Below, piece after piece: positions 24,103-29,709 of a stretch of DNA of 29,709 bases (the first letter of the stretch is position 1; each line of letters begins with the position of its first letter). The notes under the pieces were generated by a model that worked only from the letters and a program-made list of their open reading frames with translations, made no database searches and was not told where the DNA came from. The position numbers and the translations under genes were made by a program. The stretch covers positions 1 to 29,709 of the IMG/VR virus record IMGVR_UViG_3300025301_000075. The stretch is one strand, 5' to 3'. This stretch comes from a virus.

Positions 24103-24939
24103 TTATACCCCGCACATCCCTTCGCACTCGTTTCCGAACATATCGAGTTGATCAGGATCGCCGTCTAACTGTGCCGTTTCCAGCGGCTCGTATGATTTGT
24201 GTAAATAAAATTCAGCTTCCTTATCCTGTCCCGCCCACATTGTCCGTATCAATCGATCTACCACTACCGCATCATCAAACGCCTCTCGATCATTATCGCG
24301 CAAGTTTCTCCACTCATCATTTGAATGGAACGGACAGAAGGTACACGCTGACCGTGGTGGAGTGACATTGTAGTGCTTCTGCATCCAACGGATGCAATCC
24401 CTTCGGTTCATTCCTTTCTCAATCAGCGGCCAACGGTGCTGGATAAAAGATTCACGCGATTCCTTCATACGCACCGCTTCATCTGTAGAAATACCAATCC
24501 ACTGGGTAGCAAGTATCCCTTCGGGCGTTCTTTTGCCGAAAATACCTAGAATCTTGCGAACCTCTCTAACTAAAGGTCTTATTTTATAATCAGTTGTGCA
24601 TTGCCTTCTAAGCAGTCCACCTTTTCTCCAGTTCCCATCATCTTTTAATTTTATAAACGCGGGGATTGGCATTTTTTTAAATTTTCCAGTTGGCCTTTGT
24701 TTGCCTATATCCGTTCTCAAGTTTCCATAAGATACTCTTGTAACTTTAAATGGATATTCGACTCTTATAGGGTTGGAAACGACTGTCTCAAGCCAATCAA
24801 GCCAATCGTACACTGCCTTGGGTTCAGCCCCAGTATCAGCAAATATAGCGCAGTGAGGCCTGGGTGTGATCTCACCATGCGCTGCCATTAAAGCCATTGT
24901 TGACGATTGGACGCCAGCACCTAGGGAGATGATGTTCAT
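24103..24939 (-). CDS. PP-loop ATPase, PAPS-reductase/DndC-like family
   Basis: A 278-residue protein. The PP-loop ISLGAGVQSST lies at residues 4-14; Cys114 in RRQCTTDYKIRP and Cys199-x2-Cys202 in ACTFCPFH could bind metal or Fe-S. The fold belongs to the adenine nucleotide alpha-hydrolase superfamily, which includes PAPS reductase and the DNA-sulfur protein DndC. Phage copies are common but the substrate is unproven; thiolation of nucleic acid or sulfur assimilation are options. It begins ATGA-overlapped with a truncated copy of its own N-terminus. Confidence 0.82.
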   Translation of the reverse strand: MNIISLGAGVQSSTMALMAAHGEITPRPHCAIFADTGAEPKAVYDWLDWLETVVSNPIRVEYPFKVTRVSYGNLRTDIGKQRPTGKFKKMPIPAFIKLKDDGNWRKGGLLRRQCTTDYKIRPLVREVRKILGIFGKRTPEGILATQWIGISTDEAVRMKESRESFIQHRWPLIEKGMNRRDCIRWMQKHYNVTPPRSACTFCPFHSNDEWRNLRDNDREAFDDAVVVDRLIRTMWAGQDKEAEFYLHKSYEPLETAQLDGDPDQLDMFGNECEGMCGV

Positions 24940-25088
24940 GCGTTAGCCTCTTTCGGCCAGATAATATCCGTCGCCCATTGCGTGTCAGAGAAAATGGCAC
25001 AGTCGGGCATTGGAGTAAGTTCGCCTTCCGCTGCCATCAGCGCCATAACACTTGATTGAACCCCTGCACCCAGACTAATGACCTTCAT
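24936..25088 (-). CDS. Truncated tandem copy of the PP-loop protein N-terminus
   Basis: A 50-residue reading frame from the ATG at 25088, with GAGGA seven bases upstream. MKVISLGAGVQSSVMALMAA is nearly the same as the start of the full gene downstream, and similarity runs through CAIFSDTQW (residues 30-38). It then changes to an unrelated 12-residue tail ending PKEANA and stops in an ATGA overlap with the full-length gene. Third positions differ widely between copies, so this is an old duplication or a recombined paralogue rather than a recent error. It retains only the nucleotide-binding loop and may now serve as a coupling leader. Confidence 0.7.
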   Translation of the reverse strand: MKVISLGAGVQSSVMALMAAEGELTPMPDCAIFSDTQWATDIIWPKEANA

Positions 25089-25111
25089 TCTTTTTCCTCT
25101 TATAAGACCCT

Positions 25112-25519
25112 TTACCCTTCTTCGGGCGCATTATCCGTGGACGGAACAACCGGGATTCCAGCAATTTTGCCCCCGGCGATCTTCTCTTTACTACCTTCAT
25201 CTTTCCGTCTCTCGTTATCCATTAGAACAATCGCACGGGCCAGAACCGAAGTACCCCCTTCTTCCCGACCCGTATGCAGACTGTGTATCAACTGATCCAA
25301 AGGAACTCCGTACTGAAGCGCAAGGGATAGTATCACGGTTGCATCGTCCAACAGGATGTCCATGTCGCTACCGCTCTTGGACCCCCGTATGAATACTTCT
25401 CCTATTATACCTGTTTCGGGTTCCACGCCAAATGACACATGGTACTTACCACTCTCTGTTTTCAGGCCCGTTGTTACATTCAACCTTCTGTTCTCCAGCT
25501 TCCGCCGCTCTGATTGCAT
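25112..25519 (-). CDS. TSCPD-domain protein
   Basis: A 135-residue protein with RRLNVTTGLKTESGKYHVSF, GEVFIRGSKSGSDMDIL and DDATVILSLALQYGVPLDQL, matching the TSCPD domain found near the C-terminus of B12-dependent ribonucleotide reductases and as free-standing proteins in phages. The free form has no established activity; a link to ribonucleotide reductase is a guess, since no reductase gene is in the window. The tail after residue 105 is charged and Gly/Pro-rich. Its start overlaps the methyltransferase remnant by 74 bases. Confidence 0.75.
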   Translation of the reverse strand: MQSERRKLENRRLNVTTGLKTESGKYHVSFGVEPETGIIGEVFIRGSKSGSDMDILLDDATVILSLALQYGVPLDQLIHSLHTGREEGGTSVLARAIVLMDNERRKDEGSKEKIAGGKIAGIPVVPSTDNAPEEG

Positions 25520-25946
25520 ATCCTATTTCCTCTGCGATTTGCGGGATGATCGAGTTTCCCAAGGCACGGAGTTGAGGTACTCTGTCGGGTAGCCCATCAA
25601 CCAGGCGACCCACTTGGGGTTCAATTTCCCAGTAGTTTGCGGCTGCTCTACTTGAACGGTAACCTCCAGACGCCTCTTCGGATCTCCCTTGTCTACTTCG
25701 CTTTGCGCCACTCCGTTTGCGCTGGACACCCGTGGTGTCGGCCACATTCGGGTCGGGGTCGGGGAGGTCGGGTCGGGTGACATTCTTTATATCTCCTAAG
25801 ATCTGGGTTCGCGGCCAATGGGATTTTAGCACCAGGCGGCAGTAAGGTTCCAACTCAACAAAACAGGTCGTGCGAAAAAAGCCGGTGGCCTCGAGACCAA
25901 GCGCGAAGCCACCGATACCAGAAAACAAATCCAGAGTTCTGAGCAT
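25446..25946 (-). pseudogene. Internally deleted DNA cytosine-5 methyltransferase
   Basis: 166 residues from the ATG at 25946. Residues 1-56 are a normal Dcm N-terminus: LDLFSGIGGFALGLEATGF (SAM motif I) and CFVELEPYCRLVLK (II), up to LGDIKNV. The C-terminus is also normal: EPQVGRLVDGLPDRV then RALGNSIIPQIAEEIGYAI (motifs IX/X). Between them the Pro-Cys catalytic motif IV, ENV motif VI and motif VIII are absent, replaced by PDLPDPDPNVADTTGVQRKR and basic sequence. The frame is intact, but the protein cannot methylate DNA by the usual mechanism. The junction is a GTCGGG tract. It may be a decayed gene or a SAM- or DNA-binding remnant. Confidence 0.75.
25750..25777 (+). repeat. GTCGGG tract with G-quadruplex pattern
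   Basis: Five G runs of 3-4 bases separated by TC, TC, AGGTC and TC on the plus strand, which fits the simple G-quadruplex rule. It encodes the Pro/Asp-rich junction of the deleted methyltransferase on the opposite strand. The same hexamer is concentrated again at 29537-29709. Confidence 0.7.
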
Positions 25947-26010
25947 CAAATAATCTGGATCAGATTTACGAGAAGTTCCCCAATCCAGACCAACAGAGTA
26001 AAATCAAAGG

Positions 26011-26331
26011 TCATTGTCTGTTCATCACAAGCTTGTAAATCCTCCGGGCTTTGTCTCCTTGGTTATCTAAAAACCACTGGAATGGATCTGTACGAAACCT
26101 GAGACCTTCACTCTCATCTGCAAACACGCCGCTCAACACTGCGACATCCAATACACAGTGCATTGATTTCAGCATGTTGAGGAAAAGCTTGTAACCTTTC
26201 TCTTCCTCCGCTGCCAAGATGAATGGATTATGCACCAAGGTTCGCGCCTTGAGTGGCCCCTCAAGGGGAACCACTCTTTTACCGTCCGAAGACCATGCTG
26301 TTGTCATCTTAGAATTGGTCGCAGAATTCAT
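26011..26331 (-). CDS. Hypothetical protein
   Basis: A 106-residue protein from the ATG at 26331 with GGAG six bases upstream; an in-frame ATG at 26307 is possible but has a poor ribosome site. It includes GPLKARTLVHNPFILAAEEE and KLFLNMLKSMHCVLDVAVLS, suggesting a small alpha/beta fold. No domain was recognised. It overlaps the DUF1281 gene by 23 bases, and 64 noncoding bases separate its stop from the methyltransferase remnant. Confidence 0.6.
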   Translation of the reverse strand: MNSATNSKMTTAWSSDGKRVVPLEGPLKARTLVHNPFILAAEEEKGYKLFLNMLKSMHCVLDVAVLSGVFADESEGLRFRTDPFQWFLDNQGDKARRIYKLVMNRQ

Positions 26332-26719
26332 AACATTCTCCTACATATCCGCCGTGGATGTCTAATTGTGGCCAGTCTTTCCTGAGTTTCTCAACGATCT
26401 TCTCAGGGGGGGACCATGCCGTGTCAAAATTGTACGTGACGTATTTCCCACCAACGTGTTTGTGCGTCCCGATTTGTCGTTCCACGTTGTAGGCGTTCCA
26501 CTTGGTGTCCCAGTTTTCACAACACCAGTCATACCAGTTGGGGACGCCTTCTTTCGCCAGACGTTCTTTGTCTTCTGAACTTACGTCATCGCGGTAGATG
26601 TTGTCGGGCATGGGGATGACCTTTTCAAAGTCAAAGCCGTCACCCATGTATTTCAGAAAACGGTTCACTTCCTTCGTTGCACCGTCCACTGTCAATTCAT
26701 TGCTCACATGATTAGGCAT
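26309..26719 (-). CDS. DUF1281/Api92-like ferredoxin-fold protein
   Basis: A 136-residue protein. MPNHVSNELTVDG at the start, FDFEKVIPMPDNIY, PNWYDWCCENWDTKWNAYNV and FDTAWSPPEKIVEKL are the marks of the DUF1281 (YubB/Api92-like) family found on plasmids and phages. The fold is ferredoxin-like and the function is unknown. Aromatic residues in the NWDTKWNAY and TAWSPP segments are the conserved surface. Confidence 0.8.
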   Translation of the reverse strand: MPNHVSNELTVDGATKEVNRFLKYMGDGFDFEKVIPMPDNIYRDDVSSEDKERLAKEGVPNWYDWCCENWDTKWNAYNVERQIGTHKHVGGKYVTYNFDTAWSPPEKIVEKLRKDWPQLDIHGGYVGECYEFCDQF

Positions 26720-26734
26720 ACGCTTTCTCCTCTC

Positions 26735-27580
26735 TTAATAAAGTGCGCTTGTGAAATTATCTTCAACATATAGGACACCGTTGATACCATAGTGCTTGGT
26801 CGATAAAGTAGTTCCATCCACTACCTTTGTTCCCCAAGAATACGGGGCGTTAGCCAAGAAAACCGCTTTGGCAAACCCCCGTGGGGTAGCCGACCTGATG
26901 TTCTTGGTCTTGAGTGATTTGCCACCCGTCCTTGCATGAACAAGTGAGTCACGTGGCGACTTCTTTGGGTCTTTACGCACATGTGTCACCGTAACGTGTT
27001 CAACAGGGATTGGTTTTGGCATTTCAAAATTGCACCCTGTCCACAGGCAAGTGCGCTTTCGGTATGCGTCACGTGGCGAAATGTAATCTGGCCATTCTGG
27101 ATGCACATCGTCTTCTGGTAAATACCCACCATAATCGCATGGGTGAAATGAGTGATCGTACTTCCTCCACAATCGGCTTAACGCTCCTACCGGATTTTCT
27201 ATATAGAAGGGGGCGCCCAAAGAGCGACCAACCAAGGAACATGCCATGACATGGTCTGTTGCGGTTTGCTGAAAGTGGGGATCTTTTTTCTCTTTGTCTT
27301 TCCACCACCGCGCCCCAGCAGAACTGAGGTCGGTGCATGGGGGAAAGGCCGACATGAACACGGCCTTGTTGCTGTGCCGTGCGACAATTTCAAGAAGCTG
27401 GTTGTTGTCATACAGGTCGGCACGGACATACTTAATCCCTTCAATCATGCGGTATATCTCGCCTGTTCCTACAAAAGGATCGTGCTGGATGTCGTAAGCG
27501 TAACAATCGTATCCAGCTTCCGCCCATGGCCGAAGTGCCTCGCCCGTGTAATCATACAATGAGACAACGTGATTTTTCAT
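26735..27580 (-). CDS. C5-cytosine methyltransferase-like protein, intact motifs
   Basis: A 281-residue SAM-dependent enzyme. VVSLYDYTGEALRPWAEAGY and YAYDIQ form motifs I/II; SAFPPCTDLSSAGARWW holds the Pro-Cys catalytic motif IV; FYIENPVGALSRLW is motif VI (ENP instead of ENV). The end has SATPRGFAKAVFLA, like the C-terminal MTase helix. The target-recognition part is short, so sequence specificity is unclear; it could also be a pyrimidine-modifying relative of Dcm. It starts with GGAGG upstream of the ATG at 27580 and is intact, in contrast to the remnant at 25446-25946. Confidence 0.75.
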   Translation of the reverse strand: MKNHVVSLYDYTGEALRPWAEAGYDCYAYDIQHDPFVGTGEIYRMIEGIKYVRADLYDNNQLLEIVARHSNKAVFMSAFPPCTDLSSAGARWWKDKEKKDPHFQQTATDHVMACSLVGRSLGAPFYIENPVGALSRLWRKYDHSFHPCDYGGYLPEDDVHPEWPDYISPRDAYRKRTCLWTGCNFEMPKPIPVEHVTVTHVRKDPKKSPRDSLVHARTGGKSLKTKNIRSATPRGFAKAVFLANAPYSWGTKVVDGTTLSTKHYGINGVLYVEDNFTSALY

Positions 27581-27812
27581 GTCCTACCTCCCTTACTCTC
27601 TTTTCAATTTTCCCATTGGGATAATCTGCCCTGACACTCTCCTCATTTTCATGACACGTTTCAATGTAAATGTATTTGCCAGTGCCGTCGCATACTGGGC
27701 AAGACGTATCACCAGACCAAGGTGAAATTGCAGATTCAAACCACCCCATGCCGTCGCACTCAGGGCAATCATCAGTGATGTGCCATTCGGTTTTGTAAAC
27801 CCTTTCTATCAT
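27552..27812 (-). CDS. DnaJ-type zinc-finger small protein
   Basis: An 86-residue protein with CPECDGMGWF and CPVCDGTGKY, the paired CxxCxGxG repeats of the DnaJ central zinc domain. No J domain is present. Such small proteins are frequent in phages; they may bind unfolded protein or nucleic acid. It overlaps both neighbours (ATGA with the previous gene, 29 bases with the methyltransferase gene). Confidence 0.75.
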   Translation of the reverse strand: MIERVYKTEWHITDDCPECDGMGWFESAISPWSGDTSCPVCDGTGKYIYIETCHENEESVRADYPNGKIEKRVREVGHEKSRCLIV

Positions 27813-28033
27813 GACTTTTCCCTTCTTGCTTGATTGAAAATCTTCATCGCTCCACTCCGCTTGGCAAAACCATACTCGTCTGCGAAGTCCATGGACGATT
27901 GCAAAAAGAGGCGGGGGCTTTCCCCCACCTCCAGTGCATTGGCGATAACCTTGGGGTCTCTCGTTCTGGCAACCTGTACATCATCATGCCAAACCTCAAT
28001 CTTCCCAAACTTGGCGCACACGAAAATATCCAT
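27809..28033 (-). CDS. Hypothetical small protein
   Basis: A 74-residue protein starting at 28033, where the ATG shares a base with the preceding TAA. The N-terminal beta segment MDIFVCAKFGKIEVWHDDVQ is followed by a helical, basic C-terminus. No motif was recognised. It is coupled by ATGA to the DnaJ-type gene. Confidence 0.6.
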   Translation of the reverse strand: MDIFVCAKFGKIEVWHDDVQVARTRDPKVIANALEVGESPRLFLQSSMDFADEYGFAKRSGAMKIFNQARREKS

Positions 28034-28428
28034 TAACCCTTTTCCATCATACGCTTGACAAAAGTCGCTGGTGCGACCCGCTTAGTGCCATCAGAACATT
28101 CTAACATGATTTTGTTTTTACTGGCTTTGGTTTTTAAACCCGTGATTTTGTAGGTGAGACCCCTATGGGTGAAACTGTCGTCCAGCCAATCTGGATTAAG
28201 GTCGCATAAGGACTGAGCGTATCTGGTGAAGTCTTCACGCTCACGTGTCTGAACAACACCATCTTCGCTAACGGTGTTCGCTGTAATCTTGGTAGTGAAA
28301 CGATTGCCTTGGAATGAGATGTTCCCGATTTCCAAAGTAATGCCGAAGTGATCAGCTACATCATTCAAGGACGTGTTGATAGCCGACCTGATGTCGGCTA
28401 AGTTGGACTTTTCAAAAGAGGTAATCAT
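28033..28428 (-). CDS. Conserved phage hypothetical protein, first gene of second minus block
   Basis: A 131-residue protein. The ATG at 28428 with AAGGAG seven bases upstream is preferred over an ATG at 28467, which would lie upstream of the predicted transcript start. MITSFEKSNLADIRSAINT, FGITLEIGNISFQGNRFTTK and THRGLTYKITGLKTKASKNK are typical of a common phage/plasmid protein with no known function. The fold appears alpha then beta barrel-like. It is the promoter-proximal gene next to the origin-like region. Confidence 0.7.
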   Translation of the reverse strand: MITSFEKSNLADIRSAINTSLNDVADHFGITLEIGNISFQGNRFTTKITANTVSEDGVVQTREREDFTRYAQSLCDLNPDWLDDSFTHRGLTYKITGLKTKASKNKIMLECSDGTKRVAPATFVKRMMEKG

Positions 28429-28450
28429 TCCAGTTCTCCTTTCTATAAAT

Positions 28451-28480
28451 AAAGTACCATTAATCATGGGAGAGGGTCAA
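28451..28480 (-). promoter_or_regulatory. Candidate sigma70 promoter for second minus block
   Basis: On the minus strand TTGACC (28480-28475) is a near-consensus -35; after 18 bases TACTTT (28456-28451) is a weak -10. Predicted start near 28444, giving a 16-base leader with AAGGAG before the ATG at 28428. The inverted arm at 28487-28509 lies just upstream, where an activator or second promoter could act. Confidence 0.4.
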
Positions 28481-28486
28481 GTTATA

Positions 28487-28509
28487 CCTATATAGGAGCG
28501 ATTTGAAAA
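28487..28509 (-). promoter_or_regulatory. Left arm of promoter-like inverted repeat
   Basis: Read on the minus strand, TTTTCAAATCGCTCC leads into the palindrome CCTATATAGG. The right arm at 28713-28735 has the same sequence with one change (22 of 23) and opposite orientation, so each points toward one of the divergent genes. The ending TATAGG resembles a single-subunit phage RNA polymerase start, but CCTATATAGG could also be a repressor site. Confidence 0.65.
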
Positions 28510-28547
28510 AAAAGTTTTTTTTTTTCAGTTTTTTAACAAAAAAAGTG
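28506..28547. other. Homopolymeric A/T-rich tract
   Basis: Runs of eight A, eleven T, six T and seven A follow each other within about 40 bases, beside the left inverted arm. It would melt easily and could be the unwinding element of an origin; homopolymers of this length can also carry sequencing errors. The rest of 28429-28743 has no gene. Confidence 0.6.
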
Positions 28548-28669
28548 TCAAAGTGTCACGAACCAAAAATAGATACGCTGTAACCATTGACCACTAACAA
28601 TTACAGCGATTTCAACTCGTGGCATTGCTCGTGGCACTTACGGCAGAAGGTATACGTTTCGTGGCACTT
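28543..28669. repeat. Iteron-like array AAGTG(T/C)CACG
   Basis: Five related sites: AAGTGTCA at 28543-28550 directly followed by AAGTGTCACG at 28551-28560, then in reverse orientation CGTGGCATTG at 28618-28627 and CGTGGCACTT at 28630-28639 and 28660-28669. They surround the dyad at 28576-28608 and lie next to an A/T-rich tract. This arrangement is typical of replication-origin or operator sites for an initiator or repressor. Confidence 0.65.
28576..28608. repeat. Inverted repeat CGCTGTAA/TTACAGCG
   Basis: Perfect 8-base arms at 28576-28583 and 28601-28608 around a 17-base centre. The dyad is central in the iteron-like array and fits a protein-binding site or cruciform in an origin. Confidence 0.7.
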
Positions 28670-28712
28670 CTTCGTTCGTGCGAAAGTTGAAAAATCATAA
28701 ACAGGTACTGGA

Positions 28713-28735
28713 TTTTGAAATCGCTCCTATATAGG
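28713..28735 (+). promoter_or_regulatory. Right arm of promoter-like inverted repeat
   Basis: TTTTGAAATCGCTCC followed by CCTATATAGG-type palindrome (28726-28735), ending 8 bases before the terminase ATG at 28744. It mirrors the arm at 28487-28509. No proper -35 hexamer stands 16-18 bases before TATATA, which argues for a phage-specific promoter or an operator rather than a plain sigma70 promoter. Confidence 0.65.
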
Positions 28736-28743
28736 ATGCAGGT

Positions 28744-29325
28744 ATGGGAAGACGATTAGAAAACAAAGCTTCTGAAATTGAAGAGGCCCATGGCCGGAAA
28801 CTAACAAATCGGCAAAGGGAATTTTCCAGGCATTATGTTGATGGCACTCACTCAAATGCGGAGTGTGCCAGACTTGCTGGTTACGCAACTGACTGCGCTA
28901 AAATTCAAGCGCATAAACTTCTGGATTCAAAGTTCTTCCCACATGTTGCTGAATACATTTCAGAGTTGAGGGAAGATAGAGAACGCAAATACGGGGTCAC
29001 TCTTTTAGGCCAACTCAAAAGACTGAGTGAACTATCTATAGGTGCGGAAGAGGCTGGACATTTTTCGGCAGCAATCAATGCAGAGAAAACCAGATCGGCT
29101 TTGGGTGGTCTTACTGTTGATAGACGTGAGACAAATCATTTTCATGCAATTGAAAACATGAGTCGTGAAGAAATTGAAAAACGTTTGGCAGAACTTCGAC
29201 AGAATCATCCTAGTGTGTTTATAGATGCTGATTACGAGGTAGTGAATGGCGCAAAAGCAAGAGACATTACTGTGGAACAAATTGAAAGAAAAGATCCCCC
29301 CGCACTGGAACACAACACGGATTGA
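28744..29325 (+). CDS. terS: Terminase small subunit
   Basis: A 193-residue DNA-packaging protein that recognises phage DNA and loads the large terminase. The N-terminal DNA-binding part KLTNRQREFSRHYVDGTHSN, AECARLAGYA and AKIQAHKLL (to about residue 65) fits the Terminase_2 pattern. A central helical region (VTLLGQLKRLSELSIGAEEA) probably makes the oligomer ring, and GGLTVDRRETNHFHAIENMS with REEIEKRLAEL forms the C-terminal part. The start is close after the right promoter-like arm, with AGGA seven bases upstream. It overlaps the following nuclease gene by 80 bases. The large subunit is expected beyond the right edge. Confidence 0.85.
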   Translation: MGRRLENKASEIEEAHGRKLTNRQREFSRHYVDGTHSNAECARLAGYATDCAKIQAHKLLDSKFFPHVAEYISELREDRERKYGVTLLGQLKRLSELSIGAEEAGHFSAAINAEKTRSALGGLTVDRRETNHFHAIENMSREEIEKRLAELRQNHPSVFIDADYEVVNGAKARDITVEQIERKDPPALEHNTD

Positions 29326-29709
29326 AAATCGTTATGGGGGAGGTATCCCTGATGTACATGTTTGTGCGGAGGGTTGTTCTTTTTGGATAGAACTCAAAGT
29401 AACAAAAACTAACCGATTAAATATCTCATCCCATCAAGTTGCTTGGAATTACGCCTATTATAAATCAGGAGGGGTAAGTTTTTTCCTAGCCCACCCCCTC
29501 TCTTCCCCTAACCTATATTTGTTTGGGGGGGACCATGGTCGGGAGTTAGTTAAACACGGTTTGCGAACTGTGAGTTTGGGTTCTGAAACCGGAACCGTGG
29601 TTCCTTGTCTTTGGTCGGGGCCAGACTGGTCGGGGTTGGTCGGGTCTTTGATCGGGATCAGTCGGGGTCGGGTCGGGGTACATGGTCGGGTCGCCGATGA
29701 CCAGGTCGG
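29246..29709 (+). CDS. PD-(D/E)XK (VRR-NUC-like) nuclease, runs off the window
   Basis: Partial gene, at least 154 residues, open to the right edge. The ATG at 29246 has GAGGT five bases upstream. MAQKQETLLWNKLKEKIPPH is followed by ENRYGGGIPDVHVC (Asp36) and FWIELKVTKTN (Glu49, Lys51), the PD...ExK catalytic set, then SSHQVAWNYAYYKSGG. Such small nucleases in phages resemble VRR-NUC or Holliday-junction enzymes and often lie between the terminase subunit genes; they may trim branched DNA before packaging. After about residue 105 the sequence becomes Gly/Trp/Ser-rich, encoded by GTCGGG repeats, and may not belong to the original domain. Confidence 0.75.
   Translation, partial: MAQKQETLLWNKLKEKIPPHWNTTRIENRYGGGIPDVHVCAEGCSFWIELKVTKTNRLNISSHQVAWNYAYYKSGGVSFFLAHPLSSPNLYLFGGDHGRELVKHGLRTVSLGSETGTVVPCLWSGPDWSGLVGSLIGISRGRVGVHGRVADDQV
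29537..29709 (+). repeat. GTCGGG-rich array with G-quadruplex potential
   Basis: At least eight GTCGGG words occur in about 170 bases (for example at 29538, 29614, 29629, 29639, 29661, 29667, 29672 and 29685), plus a related GATCGGG at 29650. Four G runs at 29654-29678 fit the G-quadruplex rule with loops of 2-7 bases. The array lies inside the 3' part of the nuclease frame and continues to the window edge. Confidence 0.75.

Noticed and set aside
25950-26010. Extra gene or promoter between the deleted methyltransferase and the next gene
   Set aside because: The 64-base gap has no frame of useful length, no clear promoter and no strong hairpin.
27251-27562. 103-codon plus-strand frame opposite the methyltransferase-like gene
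   Set aside because: Antisense shadow; the minus frame carries methyltransferase motifs IV and VI.
28428-28467. Start at 28467 for the first gene of the second minus block
   Set aside because: It precedes the predicted transcript start and lacks a ribosome site, whereas 28428 has AAGGAG at the right distance.
1-29709. tRNA genes, integrase, transposase or reverse transcriptase (diversity-generating element)
   Set aside because: No cloverleaf-like sequence and no matching protein motifs were found by reading all larger frames.

Overview
The window is a contiguous stretch of a tailed bacteriophage genome. It contains virion genes, a complete phage-type replication set, a small terminase subunit with a nuclease gene beside it, and two cell-wall hydrolases. 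Genes are very tightly packed, mostly with ATGA or TAATG stop/start overlaps, and no tRNA, rRNA or insertion sequence was seen. The style (short-tailed-phage-like PolA, archaeo-eukaryotic primase, SSB-like protein, repetitive virion proteins with FANGG/MANGG motifs) resembles uncultured marine podoviruses. A GcrA homologue points to an alphaproteobacterial host, because GcrA is a cell-cycle regulator of that class. The exact host cannot be read from the sequence.

Layout. (1) 1-9593, plus strand: virion proteins, an M15 peptidase, a 56-residue Cys-rich protein and another virion-like protein. (2) 9605-16790, minus strand: replication operon read leftward (two conserved small phage proteins, SSB-like protein, AEP primase, UvrD-like helicase, DUF6378 protein, PolA, small membrane-anchored protein). 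(3) 16791-17218: divergent control region with two copies of a structured repeat of about 140 bp and two overlapping sigma70-like promoters. (4) 17219-22177, plus strand: SNF2-type helicase, small genes, GcrA, a VUT/YhhQ transporter fused by overlap to a TGT/DpdA-like gene, a ribbon-helix-helix-like protein and a putative lipoprotein. (5) 22277-22525, plus: an XRE-type regulator with its own promoter. (6) 22468-28428, minus strand: Zn-ribbon protein, basic microprotein, radical SAM enzyme, SleB-like hydrolase, PP-loop (PAPS-reductase-like) enzyme plus a truncated tandem copy, TSCPD protein, an internally deleted cytosine methyltransferase, a DUF1281 protein, a second C5-methyltransferase-like protein, and small zinc and hypothetical proteins. 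(7) 28429-28743: second divergent control region with 23-bp inverted promoter-like arms, an iteron-like array and a dyad, a good candidate for an origin or transcription switch. (8) 28744 to the right edge, plus: small terminase subunit and a PD-(D/E)XK nuclease running off the window, whose 3' part is a GTCGGG-rich array.

How it fits together: the leftward operon copies DNA, with primase and SSB-like protein ending in the same acidic VPF tip. The rightward block combines a helicase, a host-type cell-cycle regulator and a probable salvage-based 7-deazaguanine DNA modification pair. The second minus block is accessory metabolism, DNA methylation and lysis. The most interesting candidates for undescribed biology are the duplicated structured leader at 16811-17140, the inverted-arm/iteron region at 28487-28735, the transporter plus DpdA-like pair, and the GTCGGG tracts that occur both in the nuclease tail and exactly at the deletion junction of the broken methyltransferase.
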